DNA from: CBDFNN01 sp965250215
GTDB lineage: Bacteria > Bacteroidota > Rhodothermia > Rhodothermales > DATKEJ01
NCBI GenBank assembly: GCA_965250215.1
Contig: CBDFNN010000004.1
Coordinates: forward strand, 1,054,001-1,118,000
Reading direction: 5' to 3'
Length of the DNA stretch: 64,000 nt
Below are positions 19,151 through 28,058 of the stretch, in pieces. Every line of letters begins with the position of its first letter. The first letter of the stretch is position 1. A model generated the notes under the pieces. The model saw only the letters and a program-made list of their open reading frames with translations. It made no database searches and was not told where the DNA came from. The translations under genes were made by a program, and so were the position numbers.

Positions 19151-20734
19151 CTATTGGTAGGTGCTCCTCTTTAGCCATTGATACATGTTCATGTACCACG
19201 GAGGCTGTATCTCCTCACTCCCGAGTTTGTATACAATGGATCTGAGTTGATTTTTGTTTGGATAGTCGACGCGAGCCAAAATACACTGGTGATATCGCGG
19301 TCCTCGTGAGACATAAACCAACCACGGGATAGGCCTAAGTAATTCGTAGCCCAGGGCTTCGTACTCCGGGAAAGTGTCGTCTACGTTACAGCCCGTTTCT
19401 ATTAAAATATCAGGATGGAATTTGTTAATCAATTCCTTTGGTCCAAAGCCTTCCGAGGTAACTTCGGGTGTTACAAGTCCCGCTCCCTCGTAAGCTTTCC
19501 ATCCCGAAAATAGAGCAGGGCCACCAACATCATTTAACGCAAGCAAGGAGCCAGGAGGATCGATTTTTGAAAGCTCAATTCCAAAGTCTCGATGAAATTC
19601 TTTGGTCTCTTTTGATATCACTGTGGCCCAGTGATAGGCAGGGATGTTTGGCGTCAGCAATTGAAAAGTGGTAATCCCCGCGAGGAAGTACATAGGGAGC
19701 TTGAGAAGAGCAGGTCGCTCTGCGGACCCAACATTAGCCATCGTTCCGATAGCACAAATAGCTAAGGGTGTGAGGTAGGGAGTCGTGAACCTAAAAACGA
19801 AGCCCATTTGAGGTTGAAAGAAGATGTAAGAAAGGGTGACTAGAATACTCGGCCAAATATAGACGTGGCATAATTTTCGGCCCAAGGACCCTTTCTCGTT
19901 GAGAAGAAGTCCCATGAATGAAAGGAGGATGCAACCACCGAGTAAACCAACTTTGGAAAGAACGACGTAGCCAAGACCTTTGGTAGAGATTATTCCGGCT
20001 GCTCTTTTTGCATAGAATGTTTGAGGTAGAAACTGCCCAAAGTATTGCCATCGAGCAAGAAAATAGATAGTCCCAGGCAGGACGAAGTAGAACAGAATCT
20101 TCTCAATGAAATCGGCCTTCCGGTTTTTTTGAAGAAAAGTCAGCACGAGAACAAATTGCACAAATCCGAAGACTACGAGCTCGGGTCGAGCCATTCCTCC
20201 AAAAAACCAAGCTAGGGCCAGATTTCGAGCAGCCGTGGACCCATCGGCATTTTGTGAATCGAGGATTAGACATTCGGCAGCGGCATAAACCATGATTACG
20301 ACCATCATGATCGTGAGTCCGGTCTCCAATCCATTCATTGAATGGAATACTAAGAGTGGTATTGCTGGACAAATCCAGAAAGCATACGACATCGCAAATT
20401 TTCCAAAAGATCTATTGGTCGTTTTTACAACGATGAAAAGTGCTGCGATTATCGAAATAAGCGAAAGTATCTTTGCCCAGAAATAGATGTGCTCGATGTT
20501 GTAAGAAAACGGAATTAGAAGGGTGGTCCAAAGAATGGACGTCATTCCTTCCACCGGATGCTCTCCGACATTCCATTCAAACCCATTCCCATTGAATGCA
20601 TTATTAGAAAATCGATAAACGATGTAGGAGTCATCTATCGATACACCCCAATAAAAAAGAAGCGATACAACAAAACCCAATCCAGAAAGGATCAAGGTTA
20701 TTCTCCACAATGACTGTGCTCTCTCAGGACTCAT
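19151..20734 (-). CDS. GT-C-type membrane glycosyltransferase-like protein
   Basis: A 527-residue protein with roughly ten to eleven membrane segments and a soluble tail. The first extracytoplasmic loop reads SIDDSYIVYRFSNN and then NVGEHPVEGMTS, a pattern shared by GT-C proteins often labelled LPS biosynthesis or arabinosyltransferase-like: the DD pair is the likely catalytic or lipid-phosphate site, and the GEHPVEG segment is a strong family marker. A role in adding a sugar from a lipid donor to an envelope glycan is inferred. The gene shares its strand with both flanking membrane genes, 192 bases from the GT39-like gene and 39 bases from the acyltransferase. Confidence 0.65.
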   Translation of the reverse strand: MSPERAQSLWRITLILSGLGFVVSLLFYWGVSIDDSYIVYRFSNNAFNGNGFEWNVGEHPVEGMTSILWTTLLIPFSYNIEHIYFWAKILSLISIIAALFIVVKTTNRSFGKFAMSYAFWICPAIPLLVFHSMNGLETGLTIMMVVIMVYAAAECLILDSQNADGSTAARNLALAWFFGGMARPELVVFGFVQFVLVLTFLQKNRKADFIEKILFYFVLPGTIYFLARWQYFGQFLPQTFYAKRAAGIISTKGLGYVVLSKVGLLGGCILLSFMGLLLNEKGSLGRKLCHVYIWPSILVTLSYIFFQPQMGFVFRFTTPYLTPLAICAIGTMANVGSAERPALLKLPMYFLAGITTFQLLTPNIPAYHWATVISKETKEFHRDFGIELSKIDPPGSLLALNDVGGPALFSGWKAYEGAGLVTPEVTSEGFGPKELINKFHPDILIETGCNVDDTFPEYEALGYELLRPIPWLVYVSRGPRYHQCILARVDYPNKNQLRSIVYKLGSEEIQPPWYMNMYQWLKRSTYQ

Positions 20735-20773
20735 TCGCTACTTGATGGATGGATTAAAAGTAAGGCCCTATTT

Positions 20774-21889
20774 CTAGGGACGATATTTGAAACGACTCTT
20801 TAGGCGATTTATTGGGGCCTCGAAAAGATGCCAAGACAATGAGGAAATTGCAAGGGTAATTAGAAGTTTGAAAAGAAATCCTTGTGCGCCACTAGGAAGA
20901 TCGAATCCTAAGCTATCCGAAAACTTGGTATAGGCCCACAGCACCGGAAAATGGTAGAGGTAGATACCATAGCTAATCTTTCCTAGATAGAGGAAGGGAC
21001 TAAATTCTAACACTTTCCCTATGGTACCAGGCACACCTTGTGCACATTTTCCAACCATCCATAAAAAAAGGAGAGAAAAGCATACTTGTTTCCCAACTTG
21101 AAGCAAGACGAGATCTGGGCTCAGGTAGGTGAATAGGACGACAAGAAGCGAACTCGGAAGGCCAATAAAAAGGGCGAGACGCATTAAGTTTTTGAATTGG
21201 TCTGATGCGAATCCATATTTCTTCAAAATGAAAGCCAAGAGGGCGCCTAATCCAAGGGAATCTATACACCCCAACATCAAAGCCTCAATGGCAACAGGAT
21301 TAAGTTCGAAGATGACACCAGCAGTGCGATAAACCGGCCCCACTATGAGGGAAGCGATAATCACTTTGAGAAGATGCCGTTTCGGAGTAGTGAATATGAG
21401 CCATGGCCAAACAAGGTAAAATTGTTCTTCTACCGCCAGCGACCAAAAATGGGTTATCGCTCCCGATCCTTCCCAGCTTCCCTGACTTGCAAAAAAGAAA
21501 TTGGACAGGTAGAAAAAATGCCAAGCAAGACTTTCTCGAACTGGAGGAGCATTAAGAATAAATACTACCAGAAGAACGAGATAATAGACAGGGAAAATTC
21601 TCAGAAATCTTCGTGCATAAAATTGCCTTGCCATCCAACCAAGACTAGACTCGCCTTGATCTATATATTCTTTGCATCTCAAAAGGATGGCCGTAATGAG
21701 AAAACCGCTCAACACGTAAAAGAGCCTCACGCCTCCAAAGCCAAAAGACAAAATGCTAGTTATGGCTTGCCCATGAGCAAAGTGCTGGACAACCACTGCC
21801 AAAGCAGCAAAAGCCCGCAAAGCATCAAGCTGAGGCATGTAGCTAAGAATCTGGCCCTGAGCGCTGTGGCCGGAACTTTTGGAAGACAT
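20774..21889 (-). CDS. Acyltransferase 3 (OafA-like) membrane protein
   Basis: A 371-residue integral membrane acyltransferase, the size of the bare Acyl_transf_3 domain without the extra SGNH domain of OafA. Family markers: QLDALRAFAALAVVVQHF at the N-terminus with the conserved arginine and histidine, GFGGVRLFYVLSGFLI, and HFWSLAVEEQFYLVWPWL. About ten membrane helices are visible. Such proteins move acetyl or other acyl groups across the inner membrane onto sugars of O-antigen, exopolysaccharide or peptidoglycan. It is first in a three-gene minus-strand set with two GT-C-like proteins and is divergent from the exopolysaccharide export operon at 22277, so glycan O-acylation is the likely role. 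Confidence 0.88.
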   Translation of the reverse strand: MSSKSSGHSAQGQILSYMPQLDALRAFAALAVVVQHFAHGQAITSILSFGFGGVRLFYVLSGFLITAILLRCKEYIDQGESSLGWMARQFYARRFLRIFPVYYLVLLVVFILNAPPVRESLAWHFFYLSNFFFASQGSWEGSGAITHFWSLAVEEQFYLVWPWLIFTTPKRHLLKVIIASLIVGPVYRTAGVIFELNPVAIEALMLGCIDSLGLGALLAFILKKYGFASDQFKNLMRLALFIGLPSSLLVVLFTYLSPDLVLLQVGKQVCFSLLFLWMVGKCAQGVPGTIGKVLEFSPFLYLGKISYGIYLYHFPVLWAYTKFSDSLGFDLPSGAQGFLFKLLITLAISSLSWHLFEAPINRLKSRFKYRP

Positions 21890-22030
21890 TTTTAGTGCTT
21901 TAGTTGCTTCTTGTGGGAGAACGTAAGGTTCAAAACTCCGTAATTAATATCGCTTTGAGTTGAGATGAATCAAACCATCAGCTTAAGGCAGAATCCTACT
22001 TCCATATCGAGCACAATAAGCACTCCACTT

Positions 22031-22064
22031 GGACAGATTCAAACTTACTGAGAATGATCTGTCC
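22031..22064. repeat. Inverted repeat with 8-base perfect arms
   Basis: GGACAGAT at 22031-22038 is matched by ATCTGTCC at 22057-22064, separated by 18 bases. It lies about 210 bases before the BY-kinase start. It could be an operator for a dimeric regulator or a leader RNA hairpin; no T-run follows, so it is not a typical terminator. Confidence 0.4.
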
Positions 22065-22155
22065 CGAATTTGTTATAGATTTTATCTCAGTTTCGAGCTG
22101 GTACATTATTTGTTATCTTTCATAGTAATCTGCAATAAAATTTACCGTAGCTAAG

Positions 22156-22167
22156 TTAAATATTTAA
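22156..22167. repeat. AT-only 12-base palindrome
   Basis: TTAAATATTTAA is a perfect palindrome, itself flanked by CTAAGT (22151-22156) and ACTTAG (22176-22181). It lies about 110 bases before the BY-kinase start codon. It may be part of a promoter or a regulator site; chance occurrence in A+T-rich DNA is possible. Confidence 0.3.
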
Positions 22168-22276
22168 AGTCGCAGACTTAGAATAAATTTTACATCAAGC
22201 GAATAGGCCAGCTGATCTTGCCGTCAGCCACAATTCGCTGCCCAACGATACTGAAAACGGTCATTGACCGCAAGAA

Positions 22277-24823
22277 ATGGAAAGACGAGACTCTCCAGAT
22301 ATAGATTCATCCTACGCCAACCCTGGAGCTCCGCAACCAGGATATCCAGGTGTGGCCATGAATAACGGAAATGGGGCCTATCCGGGCGCCTATCCTGGCT
22401 ATCAAAGATATCCGGGCGGTGCCGGCTATGGATACGGTTATGGATATGGCAATGCACAGAAGGGGAATGCAAAGAAATTGTTGGCGGAAATCATTGATAT
22501 TCTTCGTCGACACAAGATGCTCGTCACGATTGTGGCCGCACTCGTGTTCTTGGTCGTTGCTCTGTTTACTTTTAGTCGATCTCCGAAATATCAGACTTTT
22601 GCAAACATCGAAATAGATTCTGGTCGGTACCGAGGAGGCAGCGAGGCTCTATCCTATGGTTATATTGATGCCGGAAAACTTGATGTTCAGGATGCATCGG
22701 CACAAGCAATTGTTCTGCAAGAGTCAATCGACATTGCAGAACGAACTATTCAGCGACTCCAAGAAGAGCAGAATAGTCTCGGGTCAAACGTTAAGCTTAC
22801 TGCCCTTCTACCGAGAGGTACTTCACCGATCGACAAATTAGTCGGATATTTTAGAAACACTCCTCCTCGCACAAACGACATACCCGATATAGTGGATCGA
22901 ATCCAAAAGGATTATCTAAAGGTGAAAGTTGTTGGCCAGGGTGGTGTCTTGAAAATAATCATTGAAAGCACAGATCCAATCGAAGCCACGTTGTTGGCAA
23001 ATATTTATGCAGAAGAATATGTCAGACTGACAGAATCAAAGGGGCAGGAGAGAATTCGTTCATCGAAGGAGTTTCTTGAAGATCAAGTTGCTCAGGCAGA
23101 AACTGACGTAAATGAGATCAATACCCAGCTCGAGGGTTTTGTCCGTTCGCAGGATGTGGTGGCTCTTGATGGGCAGGCTCAGTTTACGATTAGTCAGAAA
23201 GCCAGACTGGAGGAGAATCTCACTGATTCAAGGGTCGAATTGACCATGGAGCAGGCGGCCCTCAGCCAACTAGAGTACGAGCTTAGTAGAGTAGGAACGG
23301 GCATTGAGACCGGAATTGCCTCCACACTTCTTGAGGAAATAAAGGGCGTTCGAGAGAACATTGTCGATTTCCAAAACATCTTGGATGACATTTATCTTGC
23401 AAATCCACAATACAGAGATAATCCACCACAAGATGTTACAGACATTGTTCGACAGGTTGAGGTACAGAAGGCAAGAGCAGCTAAGTTATCAACTGAATTT
23501 ACTAAGGAGCAGATCAGTGGAAAGGATTTTCAATCAGAAGAAGATCCACTTGCTGGAGCTCGTAGGATTAGGCAGGAGGTCGAGGAAAAGAAACTGAGTG
23601 TTGCTAGATTGCAGGCGAAAATTTCCGGGGCCCAAAGAAATATCGCGGTCTACAATGAGAGACTTCGTGCCGTTCCGGAACAACAATTGGACCTGCGTCA
23701 GCTTGAGGGAGAACAGGACGTTTCTCAAAAGCGTTTCTCTGACTTAGCCAGAAATTTGGAGGAAGTACGCCTCGCTGAAAAGTCCCAAATTGGTCTAGCT
23801 TCGATCTCAAGACCGGCAACAGTTCCGGCGAAACCTGTTGGTCCTGGAGATACTTTCAACCTTTTGATGGGATTAGTACTCGGTGTGATGATGGGTGCAA
23901 TCACAGCGATTGTCAAGTCAAAACTTGATACTCGAATTTATACTCCCGATAATATTAGAGACCTAGGACTTAATTTGTTGGGAGCTATTCCAGCCTTCAA
24001 AGAAGAGCACGTTCCGAAAAAACCGGGTGCATTAAATGTTGGTAGAAAGAAGAATCAGGAGAACTTTGCTGAACGGCCGAAGGATAACAAGGTCGGCTAT
24101 GACGGACGAAGTGTCAGTGATACTCTCGTTACACTCATAAAGCCAGCCTCGGTCATTTCTGATGCTTACCGAAGACTATATCTTTCCCTCAAATACAACT
24201 CGCACGATGATTCGTTAAAGACAATTCTTGTTACTTCCCCGGAAGCCGAAGTCGGGAAAAGTACAACGGCTCTGAACCTAGCAATAATTGCTGCGAGACT
24301 CGGGAAGAAAACATTGATCATCGATGCCGACTTGTACCGGCCGGCTTTACATGACCGTCTTGGACGAGTGTCTAAAGTGTCTTTCGCAGATGTCATTAAA
24401 ATGAAGCGAATCAAGGTCAATTACGCAGATCTTGAGACCGGTATTGAAAGACTTTATGCGTTGACAATGTCCAATCCCGTAGCCAATGCTGCTGAATATT
24501 TGTCAATGGAGAAAGTTGGCCAAGTAATCGAATATTTCAGAGAGCGTTTTGACTATATCGTAATCGATTCGTCTCCAATGTTGCTCACGACCGGTGCAAC
24601 TGTTTTGTCTCGAATGTGTGATTCGACAATGGTCGTTGTCGCAGCCGGTGTTACCGACTCAGAAGCTGTTCTTCACGTATCTCATGAATTGAGTGAGGCG
24701 GGTGGAGTCGTTGGCGGAGTGGTCTTGAATAGATTTGATGCGGGCAAGTCAGCAGGATACAAGAGTACCTATGGTTACCGACAGAATAAATATGGCAAGT
24801 ACTACGCGGGCGAAAACGTTTAG
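22277..24823 (+). CDS. Polysaccharide co-polymerase with BY-kinase domain (Wzc-like)
   Basis: An 848-residue inner-membrane protein that would control chain length and export of exopolysaccharide. Order: a cytoplasmic Pro/Gly/Tyr-rich N-terminus (about residues 10-60, with a YGYGYGYG run), a first membrane helix (about 80-97), a Wzz-type periplasmic domain with long coiled-coil segments (to about 520), a second membrane helix (NLLMGLVLGVMMGAITAIV), and a C-terminal tyrosine kinase. The kinase has Walker A (PEAEVGKSTTALN), Walker A' (TLIIDADLYRP) and Walker B (YIVIDSSPMLL). The C-terminus has six tyrosines in its last 21 residues, the usual autophosphorylation cluster. The tyrosine-rich N-terminus is unusual. 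It leads the export operon, followed by the SLBB gene after 42 bases. Confidence 0.9.
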   Translation: MERRDSPDIDSSYANPGAPQPGYPGVAMNNGNGAYPGAYPGYQRYPGGAGYGYGYGYGNAQKGNAKKLLAEIIDILRRHKMLVTIVAALVFLVVALFTFSRSPKYQTFANIEIDSGRYRGGSEALSYGYIDAGKLDVQDASAQAIVLQESIDIAERTIQRLQEEQNSLGSNVKLTALLPRGTSPIDKLVGYFRNTPPRTNDIPDIVDRIQKDYLKVKVVGQGGVLKIIIESTDPIEATLLANIYAEEYVRLTESKGQERIRSSKEFLEDQVAQAETDVNEINTQLEGFVRSQDVVALDGQAQFTISQKARLEENLTDSRVELTMEQAALSQLEYELSRVGTGIETGIASTLLEEIKGVRENIVDFQNILDDIYLANPQYRDNPPQDVTDIVRQVEVQKARAAKLSTEFTKEQISGKDFQSEEDPLAGARRIRQEVEEKKLSVARLQAKISGAQRNIAVYNERLRAVPEQQLDLRQLEGEQDVSQKRFSDLARNLEEVRLAEKSQIGLASISRPATVPAKPVGPGDTFNLLMGLVLGVMMGAITAIVKSKLDTRIYTPDNIRDLGLNLLGAIPAFKEEHVPKKPGALNVGRKKNQENFAERPKDNKVGYDGRSVSDTLVTLIKPASVISDAYRRLYLSLKYNSHDDSLKTILVTSPEAEVGKSTTALNLAIIAARLGKKTLIIDADLYRPALHDRLGRVSKVSFADVIKMKRIKVNYADLETGIERLYALTMSNPVANAAEYLSMEKVGQVIEYFRERFDYIVIDSSPMLLTTGATVLSRMCDSTMVVVAAGVTDSEAVLHVSHELSEAGGVVGGVVLNRFDAGKSAGYKSTYGYRQNKYGKYYAGENV

Positions 24824-24865
24824 TAGACGATTGACCTTTCTCTTTTTAACATTTTAAGCTCCATA

Positions 24866-25381
24866 ATGCTCAATAACATTTCTCTAAGAACAGGATTTGT
24901 TCTTCTGCTTCTACTAGTCGGGGTTTCTGAAATCTCAGCACAGCGAATCGGAAGGGTCGAGCAAATCGAAAACAATACGAATGGATATTATTCCTTCGTC
25001 TTGCCAGGAGCTCAAACGGTTCAAATTCAGGTCATGGGTGCAGTTCCGTCACCGGGACTCTACGAGGTGCCTTCTGGGACGCCTCTTAATCAATTGCTAA
25101 GTTTGACTGGCGGCCCGATGATGGGTCCAAGGGCTAGATTGACTCCAAGAACTGTAAAGATAAAAGTATTTAGACCTGCGATGTCAACTCCTCTCATCTA
25201 CGAAACCGAATTTCAACAGGCTATTTCAGATCCGGCCTCATGGCCCGTATTTCAAGATGGGGATGTGATGGAGGTTGAGGTCATCGAGAGGCAACGAATT
25301 GGTTGGCGCGACGTCGTTGCTTTGATCAATACCGCTGCAATTATCATTTTCACCTTCGATCGAATCTCTGACGGCCAGTAA
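24866..25381 (+). CDS. Small exported SLBB-domain protein
   Basis: A 171-residue protein with a signal peptide (about residues 1-25, GFVLLLLLVGVSEISAQ) and one SLBB domain: VQIQVMGAVPSPGLYEVPSGTPLNQLLSLTGG is the typical strand-helix pattern (about residues 51-83). A hydrophobic stretch near the C-terminus (DVVALINTAAIIIFTF) could anchor it in a membrane. It lacks the polysaccharide export (PES) domain of Wza, so it is not a complete outer-membrane channel; it may be an accessory part of the export complex. It lies between the BY-kinase and the flippase genes on the same strand. Confidence 0.75.
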   Translation: MLNNISLRTGFVLLLLLVGVSEISAQRIGRVEQIENNTNGYYSFVLPGAQTVQIQVMGAVPSPGLYEVPSGTPLNQLLSLTGGPMMGPRARLTPRTVKIKVFRPAMSTPLIYETEFQQAISDPASWPVFQDGDVMEVEVIERQRIGWRDVVALINTAAIIIFTFDRISDGQ

Positions 25382-25433
25382 TTTTGTCTGATACCAGAAT
25401 CGAAGCTTGAAAGAGGCACCAGCCCCAAGCCTC

Positions 25434-26708
25434 ATGAGTCAAAAGAGCTCTTTAGCCGGTTGGCTTAAAAAATCCGGTTGGAGTGTGACCGATCAGGCAC
25501 TTTTTGCTGGATCGAATTTTCTAGTCAATGTATTGTTGGCTAGGTGGCTAACAGAAGCGGACTACGGCTCCTTTGCCTTTTGTTTTAGTCTTTTTCTTTA
25601 TCTAGGTGCCATTCACACAGGTCTGCTTACAGAACCCATGCTAGTATTTGGGCCAGGCAGATTCAAGGACAAGTTCGCCTCCTACACGAAGCTCCTCCGA
25701 AAAAAACACTTTCTGCTTACAGCATTCTTATCGGCCATCCTTTTGGGAGGTGCCGCATTATTTCTATCTGGGGAGCATGCGAGTTTCGCAATTGTGATCG
25801 TTGCTCTGGCTGTCTCCTCACCGTTCATGTTATTTGTATGGCTTAATCGAAGATCGTGCTATGTGATATTCGAGCCACGCTATGCCGTAGCAGGCGGTCT
25901 TTTGTACCTACTCTCCATTTTGATGGGCCTTTACGCCTTATTAAAACTTGAGCTTCTTTCTTCCATCTCTGCCCTTTTACTCATAGGTTTTGCCGGTCTT
26001 ATCGCCAGTCTAGTGATAATTCGACTTTTGAAGAGAATTGACGATGGAGATTCCATAGATCCTGAACTTGTAGTCAGGGAGCATTGGAAATATGGACGAT
26101 GGTCTGTTTCAACGGGAATTCTGCAGATGACACCCGGACAGCTGTCGCTGCTAGTTCTTCCCGTATGGGCTGGAATCGAGGCCAGCGCCGAATTGAAGGC
26201 CTTATCAAATTTGCTTATGCCGATCATGCATGCATACGTGGCTTTGACGGTGCTTATGGTGCCGGCATTTGTCAAGGCCTATGAGAGGGGGAAACTCAAG
26301 CCTTTGGTATGGAAGCTTGTTCTGATCATCAGTCTTCTTACCGGAATTTACGCGATTGGATTGGTGCTCTTTGGAGAAGCTGGAATGGACTTTCTGTACA
26401 AAGGCAAATACACACACCTAGCCGTTTTTCTACCTTTAGCCGCATTGATTCCTATAGCAAGTTCTGCTGTCGCAGTTCTTTCCGCCGCAATAAAAGCTAC
26501 CGAAAGACCAGACTTGGTTTTTTGGGCCAATCTAAGTTCTGCAATTTTGATGCTCAGTCTCGGCATATACCTTATTCGCACTCTCGAAGTGGAAGGAGCA
26601 CTATGGGCCCAACTAATCTCTATTTGCGCTGGACTGGTAGTATTGATCTTTATGTTTCTACGTCAAAACATTGAGGATGAGGGAGGTCAAATGAGGAATG
26701 CAAGCTAA
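25434..26708 (+). CDS. Oligosaccharide flippase-like membrane protein (Wzx/MATE-like)
   Basis: A 424-residue protein with about 12 hydrophobic segments throughout. The N-terminus (SGWSVTDQALFAGSNFLVNVLLARWLTEADYGSFAF) matches the polysaccharide flippase superfamily pattern of a conserved DQ, SN and W-T-x-x-D-Y-G. Such proteins turn undecaprenyl-linked oligosaccharide to the periplasmic side. An in-frame TTG at 25407 would add nine residues; the ATG at 25434 is preferred. It follows the SLBB gene by 52 bases in the same operon. Confidence 0.82.
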   Translation: MSQKSSLAGWLKKSGWSVTDQALFAGSNFLVNVLLARWLTEADYGSFAFCFSLFLYLGAIHTGLLTEPMLVFGPGRFKDKFASYTKLLRKKHFLLTAFLSAILLGGAALFLSGEHASFAIVIVALAVSSPFMLFVWLNRRSCYVIFEPRYAVAGGLLYLLSILMGLYALLKLELLSSISALLLIGFAGLIASLVIIRLLKRIDDGDSIDPELVVREHWKYGRWSVSTGILQMTPGQLSLLVLPVWAGIEASAELKALSNLLMPIMHAYVALTVLMVPAFVKAYERGKLKPLVWKLVLIISLLTGIYAIGLVLFGEAGMDFLYKGKYTHLAVFLPLAALIPIASSAVAVLSAAIKATERPDLVFWANLSSAILMLSLGIYLIRTLEVEGALWAQLISICAGLVVLIFMFLRQNIEDEGGQMRNAS

Positions 26709-26899
26709 TTTCGCTTGTCAATTCCTATAGACTTCGAACATTAGACAAAATCATCGATCACATAGGTCGAAGCAAATTGCTTTTGTCGTATATTCCTGTC
26801 CTTAAGTCCGACAAAACAATAGAGAAGACATAAGATATCACCTTGCAAATTCCCGCTTTTTGTAAGGGCTTGCTGAAGTACAAAAACTCCCTAATTAGA

Positions 26900-27979
26900 A
26901 TGAAATCCCGTTTCAGGTTTACGACCGCCCTATTAAGTCTTGTTATCTTGTCATTTGTGTCCAGTCAGGACATACAGGCTCAAGCACGAATTCAGTTTAT
27001 TAATGCCTCGGCTGACCCAAGTATCACGGCTCTTGACGTTTGGGTAAATGACGTCATCGTGGTTCCAAATTTTTCATATCTGCAGGCAACGCCATGGCTT
27101 AATATCGCTTCGGCTGAAACACTTGCTGTGAAACTCACTGACGCCGGCTCACTCAATGTGATTTGGGCGGATTCCACCACATTTGTTGAAGGTGGAGTTT
27201 ATGTCGCGACCATCGTTGGAGTCAAAAACTCGTCGCGTTTCGCACCTAATCCAGATGGTCGACCTTCTGATCTCAATATCAGATTCAATAGTCAGGCTCA
27301 AGAATTTCCTCCAGCCAATCCTGCTAAAGCCTGGTTTGGACTCATTCATGCATCTACTGATCTAGAGGGCTTGGAGGTAAGTGCCAAAGATGCAGGAATT
27401 TTGCAGGGTGATATCAAATTTACTGGCCACACAGGCTATAAATCCCTCATTCCAGACTTTTGGTCAATATTGCTTCGCGCAAGCGTTGATACCAATGTCG
27501 TATACGATTCGTTTTTGGCTGACCTCTCAGCCCAAAGAGGCAAGACTCTTGTCATGTTATTTGCAGGATTTCTAAATCCCTCAGCCAATCTTGGTGGACC
27601 ACCTTTTGGAATATACTTAGTCAATGGTGATGGTGCCGTAACCTCCATGCCCATCAATACGGCTGTCGGAGACGATTTCGCCGAAGGAGAGCTTCCAGGT
27701 GGAATCCAGTTGCATGGAAACTATCCCAATCCTTTCAATCCATCTACTAGGATTAGTTTTGATCTTGCAGAAAATGCCAATGTCTCATTAAAAGTCTTTG
27801 ACGGTTCTGGACGATTGGTACAGGAAATTCTAGATGTTCCTTTGATCGCAGGCAAGAATTTAGGAATGGACTTCAACGCTACTGCTCTTCCTAGTGGACC
27901 ATATTTCTATCAGGTAACCGCAAAAACTCTTACGGGACAATTGTGGTCAAGGGCTGGAACTATGTCCTATTTGAAATAA
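26900..27979 (+). CDS. Secreted DUF4397 protein with T9SS sorting-like C-terminus
   Basis: A 359-residue secreted protein. A signal peptide (about 1-28, TTALLSLVILSFVSSQDIQAQ) precedes a DUF4397-like region: ARIQFINASADPSITALDVWV and a second copy, WFGLIHASTDLEGLEV, about 110 residues later. The last 80 residues form a sorting domain of the type IX secretion/FlgD-like class, starting NYPNPFNPSTRISFDL, with VSLKVFDGSGRLVQ and ALPSGPYFYQV. The TTG at 26843 is rejected because it would place 19 hydrophilic residues before the signal peptide. It is inserted in the polysaccharide operon, but the 190-base gap upstream suggests its own promoter. Surface attachment is inferred; function unknown. Confidence 0.8.
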   Translation: MKSRFRFTTALLSLVILSFVSSQDIQAQARIQFINASADPSITALDVWVNDVIVVPNFSYLQATPWLNIASAETLAVKLTDAGSLNVIWADSTTFVEGGVYVATIVGVKNSSRFAPNPDGRPSDLNIRFNSQAQEFPPANPAKAWFGLIHASTDLEGLEVSAKDAGILQGDIKFTGHTGYKSLIPDFWSILLRASVDTNVVYDSFLADLSAQRGKTLVMLFAGFLNPSANLGGPPFGIYLVNGDGAVTSMPINTAVGDDFAEGELPGGIQLHGNYPNPFNPSTRISFDLAENANVSLKVFDGSGRLVQEILDVPLIAGKNLGMDFNATALPSGPYFYQVTAKTLTGQLWSRAGTMSYLK

Positions 27980-28058
27980 TCGTTGAATATAGCGGCACCC
28001 TGCACCAGTCCGTTATGTCTTGGAACATCTTGTGCCGAGGACATTAACCACATACCAG

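Larger units (their letters stand above)
21890..22276. other. Divergent intergenic region upstream of the glycan export operon
   Basis: A 387-base A+T-rich gap between the acyltransferase gene (minus strand) and the BY-kinase gene (plus strand). I see no convincing coding frame. It holds an 8-base perfect inverted repeat (22031-22064), a 12-base palindrome (22156-22167) and several TA-rich stretches that could be promoter elements, but no clear match to the Bacteroidota TTG/TAnnTTTG promoter. Promoters for both directions must lie here. Confidence 0.5.

Noticed and set aside
21374..21895. 173-residue plus-strand open frame over the acyltransferase gene
   Set aside because: Antisense of a clear Acyl_transf_3 gene; composition is lysine/serine-rich and random-looking.
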